From contig QAMK01000009.1 in NCBI GenBank assembly GCA_003149915.1, forward strand, positions 1 to 64,000: 64,000 nt of DNA, written 5' to 3'. Below are positions 39,466 to 48,746 of this stretch, piece by piece (position 1 is the stretch's first letter; every line of letters begins with the position of its first letter). Below the pieces are notes generated by a model. The model saw only the letters and a program-made list of their open reading frames with translations, ran no database searches and had not been told where the DNA came from. Source of the stretch: Bacillota bacterium. GTDB lineage: Bacteria > Bacillota_I > Bacilli_A > RF39 > UBA660. A program made the position numbers and the translations under genes.

Positions 39466-40036
39466 GAATTTCATATTGAACATTTTTCTGTCTGCCAACA
39501 ATTAGAGCATCTTGTTCTGTTTCAAATAACAAGTCGAATAAGGTTCCTTTGATAGCGCCACCACGATCTAAGACAATTGCATAAAATGGTTCATCTGTAA
39601 ATGTCACATTGCTTATTTTTACAATTGTTCCACAAGGAACACTAGCGTCTGCAGCAACAATTCTTACTGTTCCATAACTAGCATCGTTATAGGTAATGTT
39701 TCCATTTGAAACATTTGGATATGGAGCACATCCGACACGGCCAGAGCAACCAACACAATCTGGTCCATATCCTGTCATCGTTCCATTAAAGATTACATCG
39801 TTATCCGCAGCCAGTGATACTGCTTCTAATAATGAAGAGGCAAAAACTGGTGCTTTTGCCGCAACCGATGCATCGTATTTGGAAACGATGTGGACTGCTT
39901 CTAGTGATTTGGTTCGATTCATATCGTATGTTGTTACTTTATAATGCTTATTACCAGTTGCAATCGCAACTAAAGCCACCGCTACGAACATAATAAATAT
40001 GAAACGTAAGCGCATGGCAGCTAAGAATTTTTTCAT
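39449..40036 (-). CDS. Exported 3D (Asp-Asp-Asp) domain protein, YabE-like
   Basis: This 195-aa protein has an N-terminal signal or anchor (residues 8-27) and a C-terminal 3D/double-psi beta-barrel domain: GYGPDCVG, RIVAADASVPCGTIVKI and VLDRGGAIKGTLFDLLF with the conserved aspartates. The family comprises peptidoglycan lytic transglycosylase-like enzymes related to MltA and resuscitation factors. It lies after tatD, the position of yabE in Bacillus, but lacks the G5 and DUF348 repeats of YabE. Extra cysteines (CVGCSGRVGC) are unusual and may form disulfides. Confidence 0.87.
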   Translation of the reverse strand: MKKFLAAMRLRFIFIMFVAVALVAIATGNKHYKVTTYDMNRTKSLEAVHIVSKYDASVAAKAPVFASSLLEAVSLAADNDVIFNGTMTGYGPDCVGCSGRVGCAPYPNVSNGNITYNDASYGTVRIVAADASVPCGTIVKISNVTFTDEPFYAIVLDRGGAIKGTLFDLLFETEQDALIVGRQKNVQYEIQRLGW

Positions 40037-40083
40037 TCATTCGCACCTTCCAGCATCAATGTATAAAAAAATAGTAACACACT

Positions 40084-40836
40084 TTACTTCATTCTGTCAA
40101 ATATTCGCCTGGCAGTGGCACTGGTAATTCTTGCCACCTCTTCGGTTGGAATTTGATATATTTCTGCTAGTGCTTGTGCAACATAAGGAACATAGTACGG
40201 GTGATTTGGCTTACCACGATAAGGTACAGGGGTTAGATAAGGACTATCGGTTTCTAAGACTAGACTGGAAAGTGGAATTTGTTTCAATGTTTCTTTCAAC
40301 TTGCAATTTTTAAAGGTCAATACTCCACCAATTCCCAAACAAAATCCTAAATCAATAAATTTTTTTGCCATTTCCAAAGAACCGGAATAACAGTGAATAA
40401 CTCCTTTTACGTCGTAGTCTTTTAAAATTTGATACGTGAGTTCTATAGCATCCCTAGTATGGATTACGACTGGCAACTGATATTCAGAGGCCAGTGACAA
40501 TTGAGTTCGAAATAATTCGATTTGCTCTTTTTCATTTTCACGTCCATAATGGAAATCTAGACCAATTTCACCGATTGCAACTAATTTTGGATTCGATTGG
40601 ATTTCATCTTTTAGCATTTCTAAATCTTTTTTTGTTACTTCACTTGCTGTTTCGGGATGAAATCCTAGGGCCAAATAGATATCTTGCATATCATACGCTA
40701 TTTTGATAGATTCGCGAATACTTTCAAAATCACAACCACTGATAATAATCTGATTTACATTTGCTTCTTTGCATCGTCTCATGACATCTTGAACATCTTC
40801 TTCTAAAGATAGATGGCAATGTGTATCGATATACAT
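40084..40836 (-). CDS. TatD family metal-dependent hydrolase
   Basis: This 250-aa TIM-barrel hydrolase has the metal ligands YIDTHCHL, GEIGLDFHY, VVIHTRDA, IHCYSGS and LETDSPYL. TatD proteins are DNases acting in DNA repair or turnover. The start at 40836 follows AGGTGAAG. It is adjacent to metG and yabE-like genes, as in Bacillus (yabD). Confidence 0.95.
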   Translation of the reverse strand: MYIDTHCHLSLEEDVQDVMRRCKEANVNQIIISGCDFESIRESIKIAYDMQDIYLALGFHPETASEVTKKDLEMLKDEIQSNPKLVAIGEIGLDFHYGRENEKEQIELFRTQLSLASEYQLPVVIHTRDAIELTYQILKDYDVKGVIHCYSGSLEMAKKFIDLGFCLGIGGVLTFKNCKLKETLKQIPLSSLVLETDSPYLTPVPYRGKPNHPYYVPYVAQALAEIYQIPTEEVARITSATARRIFDRMK

Positions 40837-40882
40837 AATCTTCACCTGCTTTCATCCATTATACCATAATAAAAACCAATGC

Positions 40883-41047
40883 TCACCCATTAGTTTTTAT
40901 CAAGTACCTACTTAAAATAAAGATTAGAAACAACAAATATGCGATATCGATGCTATTTCTGGTTTCAAAAACTATGATTCCTATCACACCAATCAAGACA
41001 CTACACCACAAAAAATTGCGCCTTACCTCTTTTTTCTTTTTTCTCAT
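40883..41047 (-). CDS. Small membrane protein, 54 aa
   Basis: This short frame between metG and tatD starts at 41047 (MRKKKKEVRR), six bases after AAGGG. The product has a strongly basic N-terminus and two hydrophobic stretches (about residues 13-27 and 33-50) joined by FETRNSID. The basic N-terminus and double-spanning layout suggest a hairpin membrane protein. It fills an otherwise empty 315-bp gap and follows the metG terminator. No family is recognised; the call rests on the ribosome site and composition. Confidence 0.6.
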   Translation of the reverse strand: MRKKKKEVRRNFLWCSVLIGVIGIIVFETRNSIDIAYLLFLIFILSRYLIKTNG

Positions 41048-41101
41048 AATTGGCCCTTTCATCGCACTACCAACTACTGAACTACCATTCCACTATAACA
41101 C

Positions 41102-41144
41102 AAAAAAGATGACAGTCCTATGATTTCTGCCATCTTTTTTTGCT
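41102..41144 (-). terminator. Terminator after metG
   Basis: The minus strand has GATGGCAG and CTGTCATC around an 11-base loop, followed by six T. Confidence 0.87.
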
Positions 41145-41152
41145 TTTACAAT

Positions 41153-42688
41153 TTATTTTACAGTTTCATCAATTCGTGAAAATAAGTGCTGTGGTGTATT
41201 TAATGTAATTGAACTTTCTAGCATACCAAAGTCTTTTGTTTCATACGTTCTATTCTGTGTATTTAACTGGTCGAATATCTTTTCTGAAGTATCTGGTAGG
41301 AACGGACTTAAGAAAATTGCACAAATACGAATGGATTCTAATAAGTTATATAAAACTGTCTCTAGACGACCTTTTTTGGTTTCATCTTTTGCCAATATCC
41401 AAGGAGTCGTATCATCGATGTATTTGTTACTCTTTCTTAAGACATCGAAGATTTCATCCAATGCTTCACCGATATGCAAATCATCCATTTTTGCTGTTAC
41501 TTTTTCATCTAAAGATGAGATTGCTTGAATAAAATCCGTATCGACATCTTCGTTCACCTTCGCATTTGTAATCGTTCCATCAAAGTATTTATGTGCCATG
41601 CTGACAGTACGATTGACTAAATTTCCTAAGATATTTACTAAGTCGCCGTTAATTCGATCGATTAATAACTCTCTAGAGAAAATACCATCTGAAGCATAAG
41701 GTATTTCATGTAAGAAATAGTATCTAACGGCATCGACTCCAAATTCATGAACTAAATCGTCGGCATATATAACATTTCCCTTTGACTTACTCATTTTACC
41801 ATCTGCCATAATTAACCAAGGATGTCCAAATACTTGTTTTGGTAATGGTAAATCTAAACTCATTAAGAAGCAAGGCCAATAAATCGTATGGAAACGAATG
41901 ATATCTTTGCCAATTAGATGTAAGTCAGCTGGCCATAGTTTTTGAAACTCTTCGGTCGGATGATCAACTTCATATCCAATATTCGTAATGTAGTTTGTTA
42001 GTGCATCAAGCCAAACATACACGACATGTTTTGGATCAATACCTACCGGAATTCCCCAACTGAAAGAGGAACGTGAGACACATAAATCTTGCAATCCAGG
42101 TTTGATAAAGTTATTTAACATTTCATTTTTTCTAGCCTCTGGCTTAATGAAGTCCGGATGCTCTTCAATATACTTTTCTAATCGATCTTGATATTTTGAT
42201 AAACGGAAGAAGTATGCTTCTTCTCTTTTTTCTTGTACTTCTCTACCACAATCTGGACATTTGCCATCTACTAATTGCGATTCGGTCCAGAAAGACTCAC
42301 ATGGTGTGCAGTATAATCCTTTATACTCTCCTTTGTAAATATCGCCTTTTTCGTACATCTTTTTGAAAATATCTTGAACAACTCGTTCATGATTTTTATC
42401 TGTCGTGCGAACAAATTTATCGTAACTTGTGTTCATAATATCCCAAATACGTTTGATTTCAGTGGCTTTTTCATCTACAAATTCTTGTGGAGTAACTCCA
42501 ACTTCTTTGGCTTTTAACTCGATTTTTTCACCGTGTTCGTCGGTTCCAGTCTGAAAATAGACGTCATATCCTTTTAATCGTTTAAATCTTGCAATCGCAT
42601 CTGCCAAAACAATTTCATAGGTATTTCCAATATGAGGTTTTCCAGATGTGTATGCAATTGCTGTTGATATATAAAATTTTTCTTTCAT
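41153..42688 (-). CDS. metG: Methionyl-tRNA synthetase
   Basis: This 511-aa class I synthetase has the HIGH-type motif SGKPHIGNTYEI, a zinc knuckle (CTPCESFW...CPDCGRE) and KMSKSKGN. It lacks the C-terminal EMAP-type tRNA-binding domain found in the ~650-aa Bacillus enzyme. It begins two bases after dut and shares the upstream methionine T-box. Confidence 0.96.
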   Translation of the reverse strand: MKEKFYISTAIAYTSGKPHIGNTYEIVLADAIARFKRLKGYDVYFQTGTDEHGEKIELKAKEVGVTPQEFVDEKATEIKRIWDIMNTSYDKFVRTTDKNHERVVQDIFKKMYEKGDIYKGEYKGLYCTPCESFWTESQLVDGKCPDCGREVQEKREEAYFFRLSKYQDRLEKYIEEHPDFIKPEARKNEMLNNFIKPGLQDLCVSRSSFSWGIPVGIDPKHVVYVWLDALTNYITNIGYEVDHPTEEFQKLWPADLHLIGKDIIRFHTIYWPCFLMSLDLPLPKQVFGHPWLIMADGKMSKSKGNVIYADDLVHEFGVDAVRYYFLHEIPYASDGIFSRELLIDRINGDLVNILGNLVNRTVSMAHKYFDGTITNAKVNEDVDTDFIQAISSLDEKVTAKMDDLHIGEALDEIFDVLRKSNKYIDDTTPWILAKDETKKGRLETVLYNLLESIRICAIFLSPFLPDTSEKIFDQLNTQNRTYETKDFGMLESSITLNTPQHLFSRIDETVK

Positions 42689-42690
42689 TT

Positions 42691-43176
42691 TTATCTCTCC
42701 TTTGTCGCACTTCCTAGTCCACCTTTACGAGTAGTTTGGGTAGGTTTATCATCATCCGTCACATAATATTTCATGAATATTCCTTGACAGATATTATCAC
42801 CTGCTTCAAAATGTAATGTTTCTTTGCCTTCATTTTGAATCGCATAGTACATATGTCCTTCATTTTTTTCGTTATTATAAAAATCTGCATCGATGACACC
42901 AATCTGGTTGCACATTCGAACATTGTACTTAAAGCCCATGCTGCTACGGATGATTAAACAGAACATTTCATCCGGTTCCATACACACTTTAATTCCAGTT
43001 GGAACTTTTCTAATTTCACCCGGTTTTAAGGTAAAAGGTTCGATTACCTCAAAATCGTAACCTGCACTATATTTTGTCTTGCGCACTGGAATATGATAAG
43101 ATTCATATACTTTTTTATCGTTGCTAATATCTTTTTGAAATTGTTCAAATGATATCTTTTCTAGTTTACGTGCCAT
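42691..43176 (-). CDS. dut: dUTP diphosphatase-like protein
   Basis: This 161-aa protein belongs to the trimeric dUTPase family: RSSMGFKY (motif 2), NQIGVIDADFY (motif 3, with the uracil-binding beta-hairpin and catalytic Asp) and a C-terminal RKGGLGSA like the mobile motif 5. It hydrolyses dUTP to dUMP. The start at 43176 (MARKLEKISFEQ) follows GGAGGGGATATT. It is the first gene after the T-box, so its expression should follow Met-tRNA charging together with metG. Confidence 0.9.
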   Translation of the reverse strand: MARKLEKISFEQFQKDISNDKKVYESYHIPVRKTKYSAGYDFEVIEPFTLKPGEIRKVPTGIKVCMEPDEMFCLIIRSSMGFKYNVRMCNQIGVIDADFYNNEKNEGHMYYAIQNEGKETLHFEAGDNICQGIFMKYYVTDDDKPTQTTRKGGLGSATKER

Positions 43177-43185
43177 AATATCCCC

Positions 43186-43420
43186 TCCAAAAAAAAGAAC
43201 CATTATATCTAAGGACGGCAAAAGACCGCGGTTCCACCTTAGTTTATAATAGTTCTATTATACACTCGAATCGTTAACGCCTGGTACGGAGTTACCTACA
43301 ATATCGATAACTCAGTTCAGAAGCCATACCAATCTGTTTTGAATTATGACACTCGCACCCATTCGTCATCTCTCTGGTTCAATTCGTTTACAAATTGGCT
43401 CTTCATCAAAACTTTTATGG
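43186..43420 (-). promoter_or_regulatory. T-box riboswitch, methionine-specific
   Basis: The minus strand carries the T-box core AAGGTGGAACCGCGG (43223-43240), a Stem I with the AGAGA and GGGTGCGAG elements, and a specifier loop. In this loop, between the CCAAT/ATTGG and GAAG/CTTC helices, the sequence is TATGG, giving AUG (Met). A terminator (GAACC...GGTTC then T run, 43190-43235) ends just before dut. Uncharged tRNA-Met is expected to stabilise the antiterminator and turn on dut-metG. Confidence 0.92.
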
Positions 43421-43424
43421 CTTT

Positions 43425-43453
43425 ATCGTACCACACATTTTTTTATTCTTCAA
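43425..43453 (-). promoter_or_regulatory. Promoter of the T-box-dut-metG unit
   Basis: TTGAAG (43448-43453), a 17-bp spacer and TACGAT (43425-43430, preceded by TGTGG) give a SigA-like promoter. The -35 overlaps the last codons of spoVT. Confidence 0.65.
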
Positions 43454-43967
43454 TATTTTTGCATAAAAATTCTGTGATAAAACTTGCAATTTTTTCATCG
43501 GAATCCGTTATATTTGTCGGACTGGTCAGACCAACTAAGCCAATGACATCGCCATTGACGATGATCGGATTTAAAGTATAACTGATTGTTTCCGTGTGAT
43601 TTCTACTTAGTTCAACTTCCTTCACTGGACTACTCACTTTTTTTCGATCAGCTAATACTTTTTCTAAATAACTACTGATTGGATTGTTATAATATTCCTT
43701 TTTAATAGAATTTGATGCTGCAACACATTGATCCCGATCAGTAATAAAAATATTTAAAGATATCGAATCGTAAACAGAGTCAACTAAAATCTGGGCTAAC
43801 GTTCTAAAATCTGTCATTGGAGAATACTTTTTCAATGCAATAAAATCTTTATCGACGAATATTTCTAATGGCTCTCCATCACGGATTCTCAGGGTACGTC
43901 TAATCTCTTTCGGAACAACAATCCTACCAAGGCCATCAATTCTTCTAACTACACCAGTTGTTTTCAT
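43443..43967 (-). CDS. spoVT: AbrB-family transcriptional regulator SpoVT
   Basis: This 174-aa protein has an N-terminal swapped-hairpin AbrB DNA-binding domain (MKTTGVVRRIDGLGRIVVPKEIRRTL split over residues 1-26) and a C-terminal GAF-like domain, the architecture of SpoVT. In Bacillus it modulates SigG-dependent genes in the forespore. The start at 43967 follows GTAGG. Upstream lie an inverted repeat with GGGAG in its loop (43989-44013) and the palindrome GGTAAATATTACC (44080-44092), candidate control sites. Confidence 0.92.
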   Translation of the reverse strand: MKTTGVVRRIDGLGRIVVPKEIRRTLRIRDGEPLEIFVDKDFIALKKYSPMTDFRTLAQILVDSVYDSISLNIFITDRDQCVAASNSIKKEYYNNPISSYLEKVLADRKKVSSPVKEVELSRNHTETISYTLNPIIVNGDVIGLVGLTSPTNITDSDEKIASFITEFLCKNIEE

Positions 43968-43988
43968 GTAATACCTACTTTCTATTCT

Positions 43989-44013
43989 AATATTTATTCT
44001 CCCAATAAATATT
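43989..44013 (-). promoter_or_regulatory. Hairpin in the spoVT leader
   Basis: Perfect 10-bp arms (43989-43998 and 44004-44013) surround a 5-base loop that reads GGGAG on the mRNA. It lies 22 nt before the chosen start codon, so unlike bofA and yabG the start codon is outside the stem. Confidence 0.45.
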
Positions 44014-44122
44014 TTTCTTATACCCATTTTTTCTCTTCACTCAGATATATTATAAACAATTTATTCTGTTAATTTTGTTGGTAAATATTACCAATTATTT
44101 TAATTTGTTAACAAAATGAAAC

Positions 44123-44151
44123 CAAAAAAAGAAAAGGTATTCACCTTTTCC
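44123..44151 (-). terminator. Terminator after the 208-aa gene
   Basis: The minus strand has GAAAAGGT-GAAT-ACCTTTTC followed by seven T. Confidence 0.88.
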
Positions 44152-44180
44152 TTGATTTTATCTATGTTTTTTTATTGATT

Positions 44181-44807
44181 TTATGAATGAACTCCGGTTG
44201 ATAACTCATTCATTTTCTTGATTTTTTGATAGGATTCACGAGCATTATTTGAAATAGCACCATCGCGATCCTTTAAATATTCTACGATTTTCTTGGCAAG
44301 CGAATTCGGTAGCGTTTTCGTCAACAGATCTTTGGCACGACGATGGGCAATTGTCGTTTCATCTTTATCTTTCGCAAGGCGCAACAGATGTTTTGGAATC
44401 TCTTTATCCAAATACTCTTCAATCTCTTGTAAAAATTTTTCTTGGTAATTTTGAGTCGTATCACTAATCTTTTTACAATACTCTTCTATGGTAGATTCAT
44501 CTAATGTCACATTCGATGCTGCTGCATGCATTTCTTTCATTTTATCCAAAATCAATTTTTTGGCAACACCCTGTACCATATTGGCATAGTTATTTAAAAA
44601 TGGTGCCAATTTTTTATTTTCTAACACAGTTTCTGCACTTTGATAAATATCAATTAAATGAGCCCTTGTTTCGATAAATTTCTGTTTAAAGTAATTTTCT
44701 AATGCTTGAAACAAAGAGTCTTTGTTGTTGTTGATGTCGAGTGCTAATTTTTCTTTCAACATCGTCTGATTTTTTTCATTAAATTTTTCTACTAGCTCTT
44801 TATCCAT
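44181..44807 (-). CDS. Hypothetical helical protein
   Basis: This soluble protein of about 208 aa is rich in Lys, Glu, Asn and Leu and predicted nearly all alpha-helical (for example IYQSAETVLENKKLAPFLNNY; KFLQEIEEYLDKEIPKHLL). There is no signal, membrane segment or recognisable catalytic motif. It lies between mfd and spoVT; in Bacillus these two genes are adjacent. The start at 44807 follows AAAGGTG. Function unknown; a cytoplasmic scaffold or sporulation-related role is only a guess from position. Confidence 0.75.
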   Translation of the reverse strand: MDKELVEKFNEKNQTMLKEKLALDINNNKDSLFQALENYFKQKFIETRAHLIDIYQSAETVLENKKLAPFLNNYANMVQGVAKKLILDKMKEMHAAASNVTLDESTIEEYCKKISDTTQNYQEKFLQEIEEYLDKEIPKHLLRLAKDKDETTIAHRRAKDLLTKTLPNSLAKKIVEYLKDRDGAISNNARESYQKIKKMNELSTGVHS

Positions 44808-44857
44808 CGCTATCACCTTTATTGTTTTACGTGTTAATCATATCAATTTTTGTAAAT

Positions 44858-47800
44858 TTAGTCAACTTTTATGCATTTTTGAACTCGTTCTAACAAATCA
44901 ATCAAATAGTAGATGTAATGTTTTTCTAACTTGATTGTATCTAAAACGATAATTAGGCAGTCATTTTTCATGGCAAATCGGAACATATTGCTAACCTTGA
45001 ATGCTTCTTCAAATATCTTTTCACCATCAATCTGATGTGTCATTTGGTTGCTAAAAATCATTTCGATTGAGTTTCTAGTTTGACGAACTTGAATGATGTC
45101 TAAACGTTTTGCCAATTTTTCGAACCATTCTTCGTACATATAGATTTCCATAGTATCTGTAATTTTACCAAATCGGTCTTCGATTTCTTTGCGTACAGAT
45201 TGTAGACTTTCATAAGAGTCGATTTCATTGATCTTACGATGAATTTCAATTTTTAAGTCCGTATCCTCTACATAAGAATCGTCAATGTGAGTAGCAACAT
45301 CGATTAATGGACGTTCTTGCTCTTCCTCTTGGGATTCTGTTTCTTGCTTTTCACCCTTTAAAATCGCAACTTCTTCATTTAACATTCTCAAATACAGATC
45401 AATTCCGACTGTATCGATAAATCCAGCTTGTTCACTTCCTAAGATATCTCCCGCACCACGAATTGATAAATCTCTAGTCGCAATTGAAAAGCCGCTTCCT
45501 AATTCTGTAAATTCTTTGATGACATTTAAGCGTTTGATTGCTGTCTCTGTTAGAACATGCCCTTTTTGATACATCAAATAAGCATAAGCAATCTTGTTAC
45601 TACGACCAACACGACCACGAATTTGATATAGTTGAGATAAACCAAAGCGATCGGCATCCAAAATAATTAACGTGTTTACATTTGGAATATCGATACCAGT
45701 TTCAATGATTGTCGTGCAGACTAAAACATCGTACTCGTGATTAATGAATTCCATCATACGGTTTTCCAACTCGTTCTTTGTCATTTGACCATGAGCGTAT
45801 ACTACTTTGGCATCCGGAATCAATAGTTCAATTTCTGCAACTTTTCGTTCGATGTTCTCAACTCGATTATATAAAATAAATGTTTGGCCATTCCGCGATA
45901 ATTCTTTATAGACGGCATCGCGAATAATTTGTTTGTTTTCTTCTACAACATATGTCTGAATCGGATAACGATCGACCGGTGGCGTTTCAATCAAAGATAA
46001 GCTTCGGATACCAACCAATGACATTTGCAATGTTCTTGGAATTGGAGTTGCAGTCAAAGTCAAAACATCGACATTATTTTTATATTTCTTTATTTTTTCT
46101 TTATGAACAACACCAAATCGTTGTTCTTCGTCGATAATCAGCAAGCCAAGGTCTTTCGGTTTAATATCATCACTTAAAATACGATGGGTTCCAAATAAGA
46201 TATCCAATTTACCAGTTTCTAAGTCATTTAATATTTTTTTGACGTCAGATGGTTTGGTAAATCGGTTTAGAAGTCCAATGTTAACAGGAAAATATTTAAA
46301 ACGTGCTAGAGCATTTTCATATTGTTGATTTGATAAAATCGTCGTCGGGCACAAATATAAGACTTGCTTGGAATCTAAAACGGCTTTGAAAGCAGCACGG
46401 AAGGCAACTTCCGTCTTTCCATATCCAACATCTCCACAAAGTAGACGGTCCATCGGTCGAGGTGACTCCATGTCTTCTTTAATTTGTCGAATTGCCAATA
46501 ACTGATCTTGCGTTTCTTCGTGTTCAAATGCTTGTTCAAATTGAATCATCAATTCGTTATCCTTACTAAAAGCAAAACCAGATTGTGATTCTCTCTTCGC
46601 ATACAGTTGTAATAAATCTTTGGCAATATCTTTTACTTTATTTCTGACGCGTAATTTGGTTTTAGCCCACTCTGAACCACCCAGACGATTGATTTTTGGA
46701 ACCATTCCTTCATTTCCAGAATATTTACTAATCAAATCAATCTTTTCTACTGGAATATACAGTTTATCTTTTCCAGCATATAAAATTTCTAGATAGTCCT
46801 TTTCTAGTCCCATTTTTGTTAACGTTTTGATTCCGTTATAGACACCAATTCCGTGGACGTTATGGACGATGTAATCTCCGATTTGAAGTTTATTGATATC
46901 TTTAATCTTTGATGCATATTTGAATTTTGTCTTATAGACATGCCTCGTCTCTTGAATCTTAAATAAATCTTTATCCGTCAAGATTACAAAGTCACGATAT
47001 AGATATCCATGATTTCGCTCACTTGCAATAATATTAACCATCTGCGGATGTATATCATCTTCGCTTGTAAGGATATTCGGACAATTTAAGAATTTTACGA
47101 AGTTTTGAATTTGAAATGATTTTAAATAAATCAAAACAGTCTTCTTTTGGTGCAAAGACATATTTAGAAATTCGTTTATAGAATCTATATTTTCATTGAA
47201 ATTGGTAATCGTTTTGGCATCGAATTGATAAATTTCATCCAATTTCAGTGTTGAATCTAAATTATTAATCGTAAAATAGTAAACTTCATTTTTTAATGGT
47301 AGTTCCTCTAAAGAAAATAGATATTTTCCATGAAAGTCCGTATCTTTGTTGTTTTGATATTCTGTAATTTCATGAAACGTTGTTTTTTCGGTTTCTAGTA
47401 ATTGAAAATGATCTTTTAATACGATGATTGGATCATCTAAATAAGATGTAATGTTACAGATTTCATCATTTGTCAGTGATAAATATTTTTGACTATCCCA
47501 AGCCACTTCCTTAGTGGATGTTAAAAATTCTGTATACGGAGAAATAGAAATGGAATCGATTTTTTCTAATGATTTTTGAGTTTCCTCATCAAAATAGCGA
47601 ATGCTATCAATGGTATCACCAAAAAATTCAATTCGGACTGGGTGAGTTTCTCCTAGCGGGAAGACGTCTAAAACGAAACCACGAACTCCTAATTCTCCTG
47701 TCGATGTTACCAAGGTTTCCCGTTTATAACCGATGTCGGTCAATTTTTGAACCAAGTCTTGCGGACTGATATCCTGATCAATCTTAAGATTAATAAAACT

Positions 47801-48169
47801 CTTTAAATACGTTTTAGGTGTCGGCAAGAATCTCGTGTAACCCATATAGTGTGTTACGACAATACTTGGCTCTTGATGCGTAATTGCCGTCAATGTCTCT
47901 AATCTTGTAATTAAAAAGTCCGGGCTGATGGCAACTGCTTCACTGGTTAAAAAATCGTCCATTGGGAATAAATAGACCTGATTGGTACGATAATTTATAA
48001 TTTTTTGAAGTTGATTTGCTTCATATAACGATGGAGTCACTACTAAAATACTCTTCTTTTCCGTTTCAAAACGGTCCATTAAATAATCAACAAAAAGATC
48101 ATCGGTCAATCCAGTTAAACCGATGTTACTTTTTTTCATATTCTCGAAAATTTGATGGTATTGTTTCAT
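44858..48169 (-). CDS. mfd: Transcription-repair coupling factor
   Basis: This 1103-aa Mfd has N-terminal UvrB-homology modules, the RNA polymerase-interacting CarD-like domain (IGDYIVHNVHGIGVYNG), the RecG-like translocase with GDVGYGKTEVA (Walker A), DEEQRFGV (DExH-type) and GRVGRSNKIAYAYL, and a C-terminal TRCF domain. It removes stalled RNA polymerase and recruits UvrA. It follows pth by about 12 bases. Confidence 0.97.
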   Translation of the reverse strand: MKQYHQIFENMKKSNIGLTGLTDDLFVDYLMDRFETEKKSILVVTPSLYEANQLQKIINYRTNQVYLFPMDDFLTSEAVAISPDFLITRLETLTAITHQEPSIVVTHYMGYTRFLPTPKTYLKSFINLKIDQDISPQDLVQKLTDIGYKRETLVTSTGELGVRGFVLDVFPLGETHPVRIEFFGDTIDSIRYFDEETQKSLEKIDSISISPYTEFLTSTKEVAWDSQKYLSLTNDEICNITSYLDDPIIVLKDHFQLLETEKTTFHEITEYQNNKDTDFHGKYLFSLEELPLKNEVYYFTINNLDSTLKLDEIYQFDAKTITNFNENIDSINEFLNMSLHQKKTVLIYLKSFQIQNFVKFLNCPNILTSEDDIHPQMVNIIASERNHGYLYRDFVILTDKDLFKIQETRHVYKTKFKYASKIKDINKLQIGDYIVHNVHGIGVYNGIKTLTKMGLEKDYLEILYAGKDKLYIPVEKIDLISKYSGNEGMVPKINRLGGSEWAKTKLRVRNKVKDIAKDLLQLYAKRESQSGFAFSKDNELMIQFEQAFEHEETQDQLLAIRQIKEDMESPRPMDRLLCGDVGYGKTEVAFRAAFKAVLDSKQVLYLCPTTILSNQQYENALARFKYFPVNIGLLNRFTKPSDVKKILNDLETGKLDILFGTHRILSDDIKPKDLGLLIIDEEQRFGVVHKEKIKKYKNNVDVLTLTATPIPRTLQMSLVGIRSLSLIETPPVDRYPIQTYVVEENKQIIRDAVYKELSRNGQTFILYNRVENIERKVAEIELLIPDAKVVYAHGQMTKNELENRMMEFINHEYDVLVCTTIIETGIDIPNVNTLIILDADRFGLSQLYQIRGRVGRSNKIAYAYLMYQKGHVLTETAIKRLNVIKEFTELGSGFSIATRDLSIRGAGDILGSEQAGFIDTVGIDLYLRMLNEEVAILKGEKQETESQEEEQERPLIDVATHIDDSYVEDTDLKIEIHRKINEIDSYESLQSVRKEIEDRFGKITDTMEIYMYEEWFEKLAKRLDIIQVRQTRNSIEMIFSNQMTHQIDGEKIFEEAFKVSNMFRFAMKNDCLIIVLDTIKLEKHYIYYLIDLLERVQKCIKVD

Positions 48170-48181
48170 GGTTCCACCACC

Positions 48182-48742
48182 TTATTTTTGATTGTAACGA
48201 TTCATCAATTGGTCGAAAGGTAATTGGATAAAGGCTTCTAAAATATCGTTTACTTTTGGAGCGATATTTTTTAGAATCTCTTCTTCATCTTTACTAAACT
48301 TTCCTAATACGTAGTCTGCGGTAGACATTTGTTTATTATTCGAAATTCCGATTTTTAAACGTTTGAATTCCTTTGTTCCCAACTGATCGATGATGTTTTG
48401 AATTCCATTGTGTCCGCCTGAGGAACTGCCTTTTTTTAACTTTATCTTTCCGGTTGGCATGTCTAAATCATCCTGAATTACTAGGATATGGTCAAGCGGT
48501 ATTTTATAAAATTGAACAAACCTCTGCACTACAGTTCCAGAAAGGTTCATATACGACTGCGGTTTTAGTAAAATTACTTTTTCTCCTTGAAGCATCGTTT
48601 CTCCATAAATTCCATTCATTTTAGAACGATCCATTTCAATCTGATGTTCTTCACAAAAGAAATCTAGATAGCGAAAACCTATATTGTGCCTCGTATTTTG
48701 ATATTCTCTACCTGGATTTCCTAGTCCAACGATTAAGTACAT
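48182..48742 (-). CDS. pth: Peptidyl-tRNA hydrolase
   Basis: This 186-aa protein starts at 48742 (MYLIVGLGNPGREYQNTRHN), with the catalytic His in TRHNIGF, plus KPQSYMNLSG, VIQDDLDMPTGKIKLKKGSSSGGHNG and LKIGI. It recycles peptidyl-tRNA. The ribosome site is AGGAAGTG. Longer in-frame starts would read into rsmI and lack a ribosome site. Confidence 0.96.
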   Translation of the reverse strand: MYLIVGLGNPGREYQNTRHNIGFRYLDFFCEEHQIEMDRSKMNGIYGETMLQGEKVILLKPQSYMNLSGTVVQRFVQFYKIPLDHILVIQDDLDMPTGKIKLKKGSSSGGHNGIQNIIDQLGTKEFKRLKIGISNNKQMSTADYVLGKFSKDEEEILKNIAPKVNDILEAFIQLPFDQLMNRYNQK

Positions 48743-48746
48743 TTTA

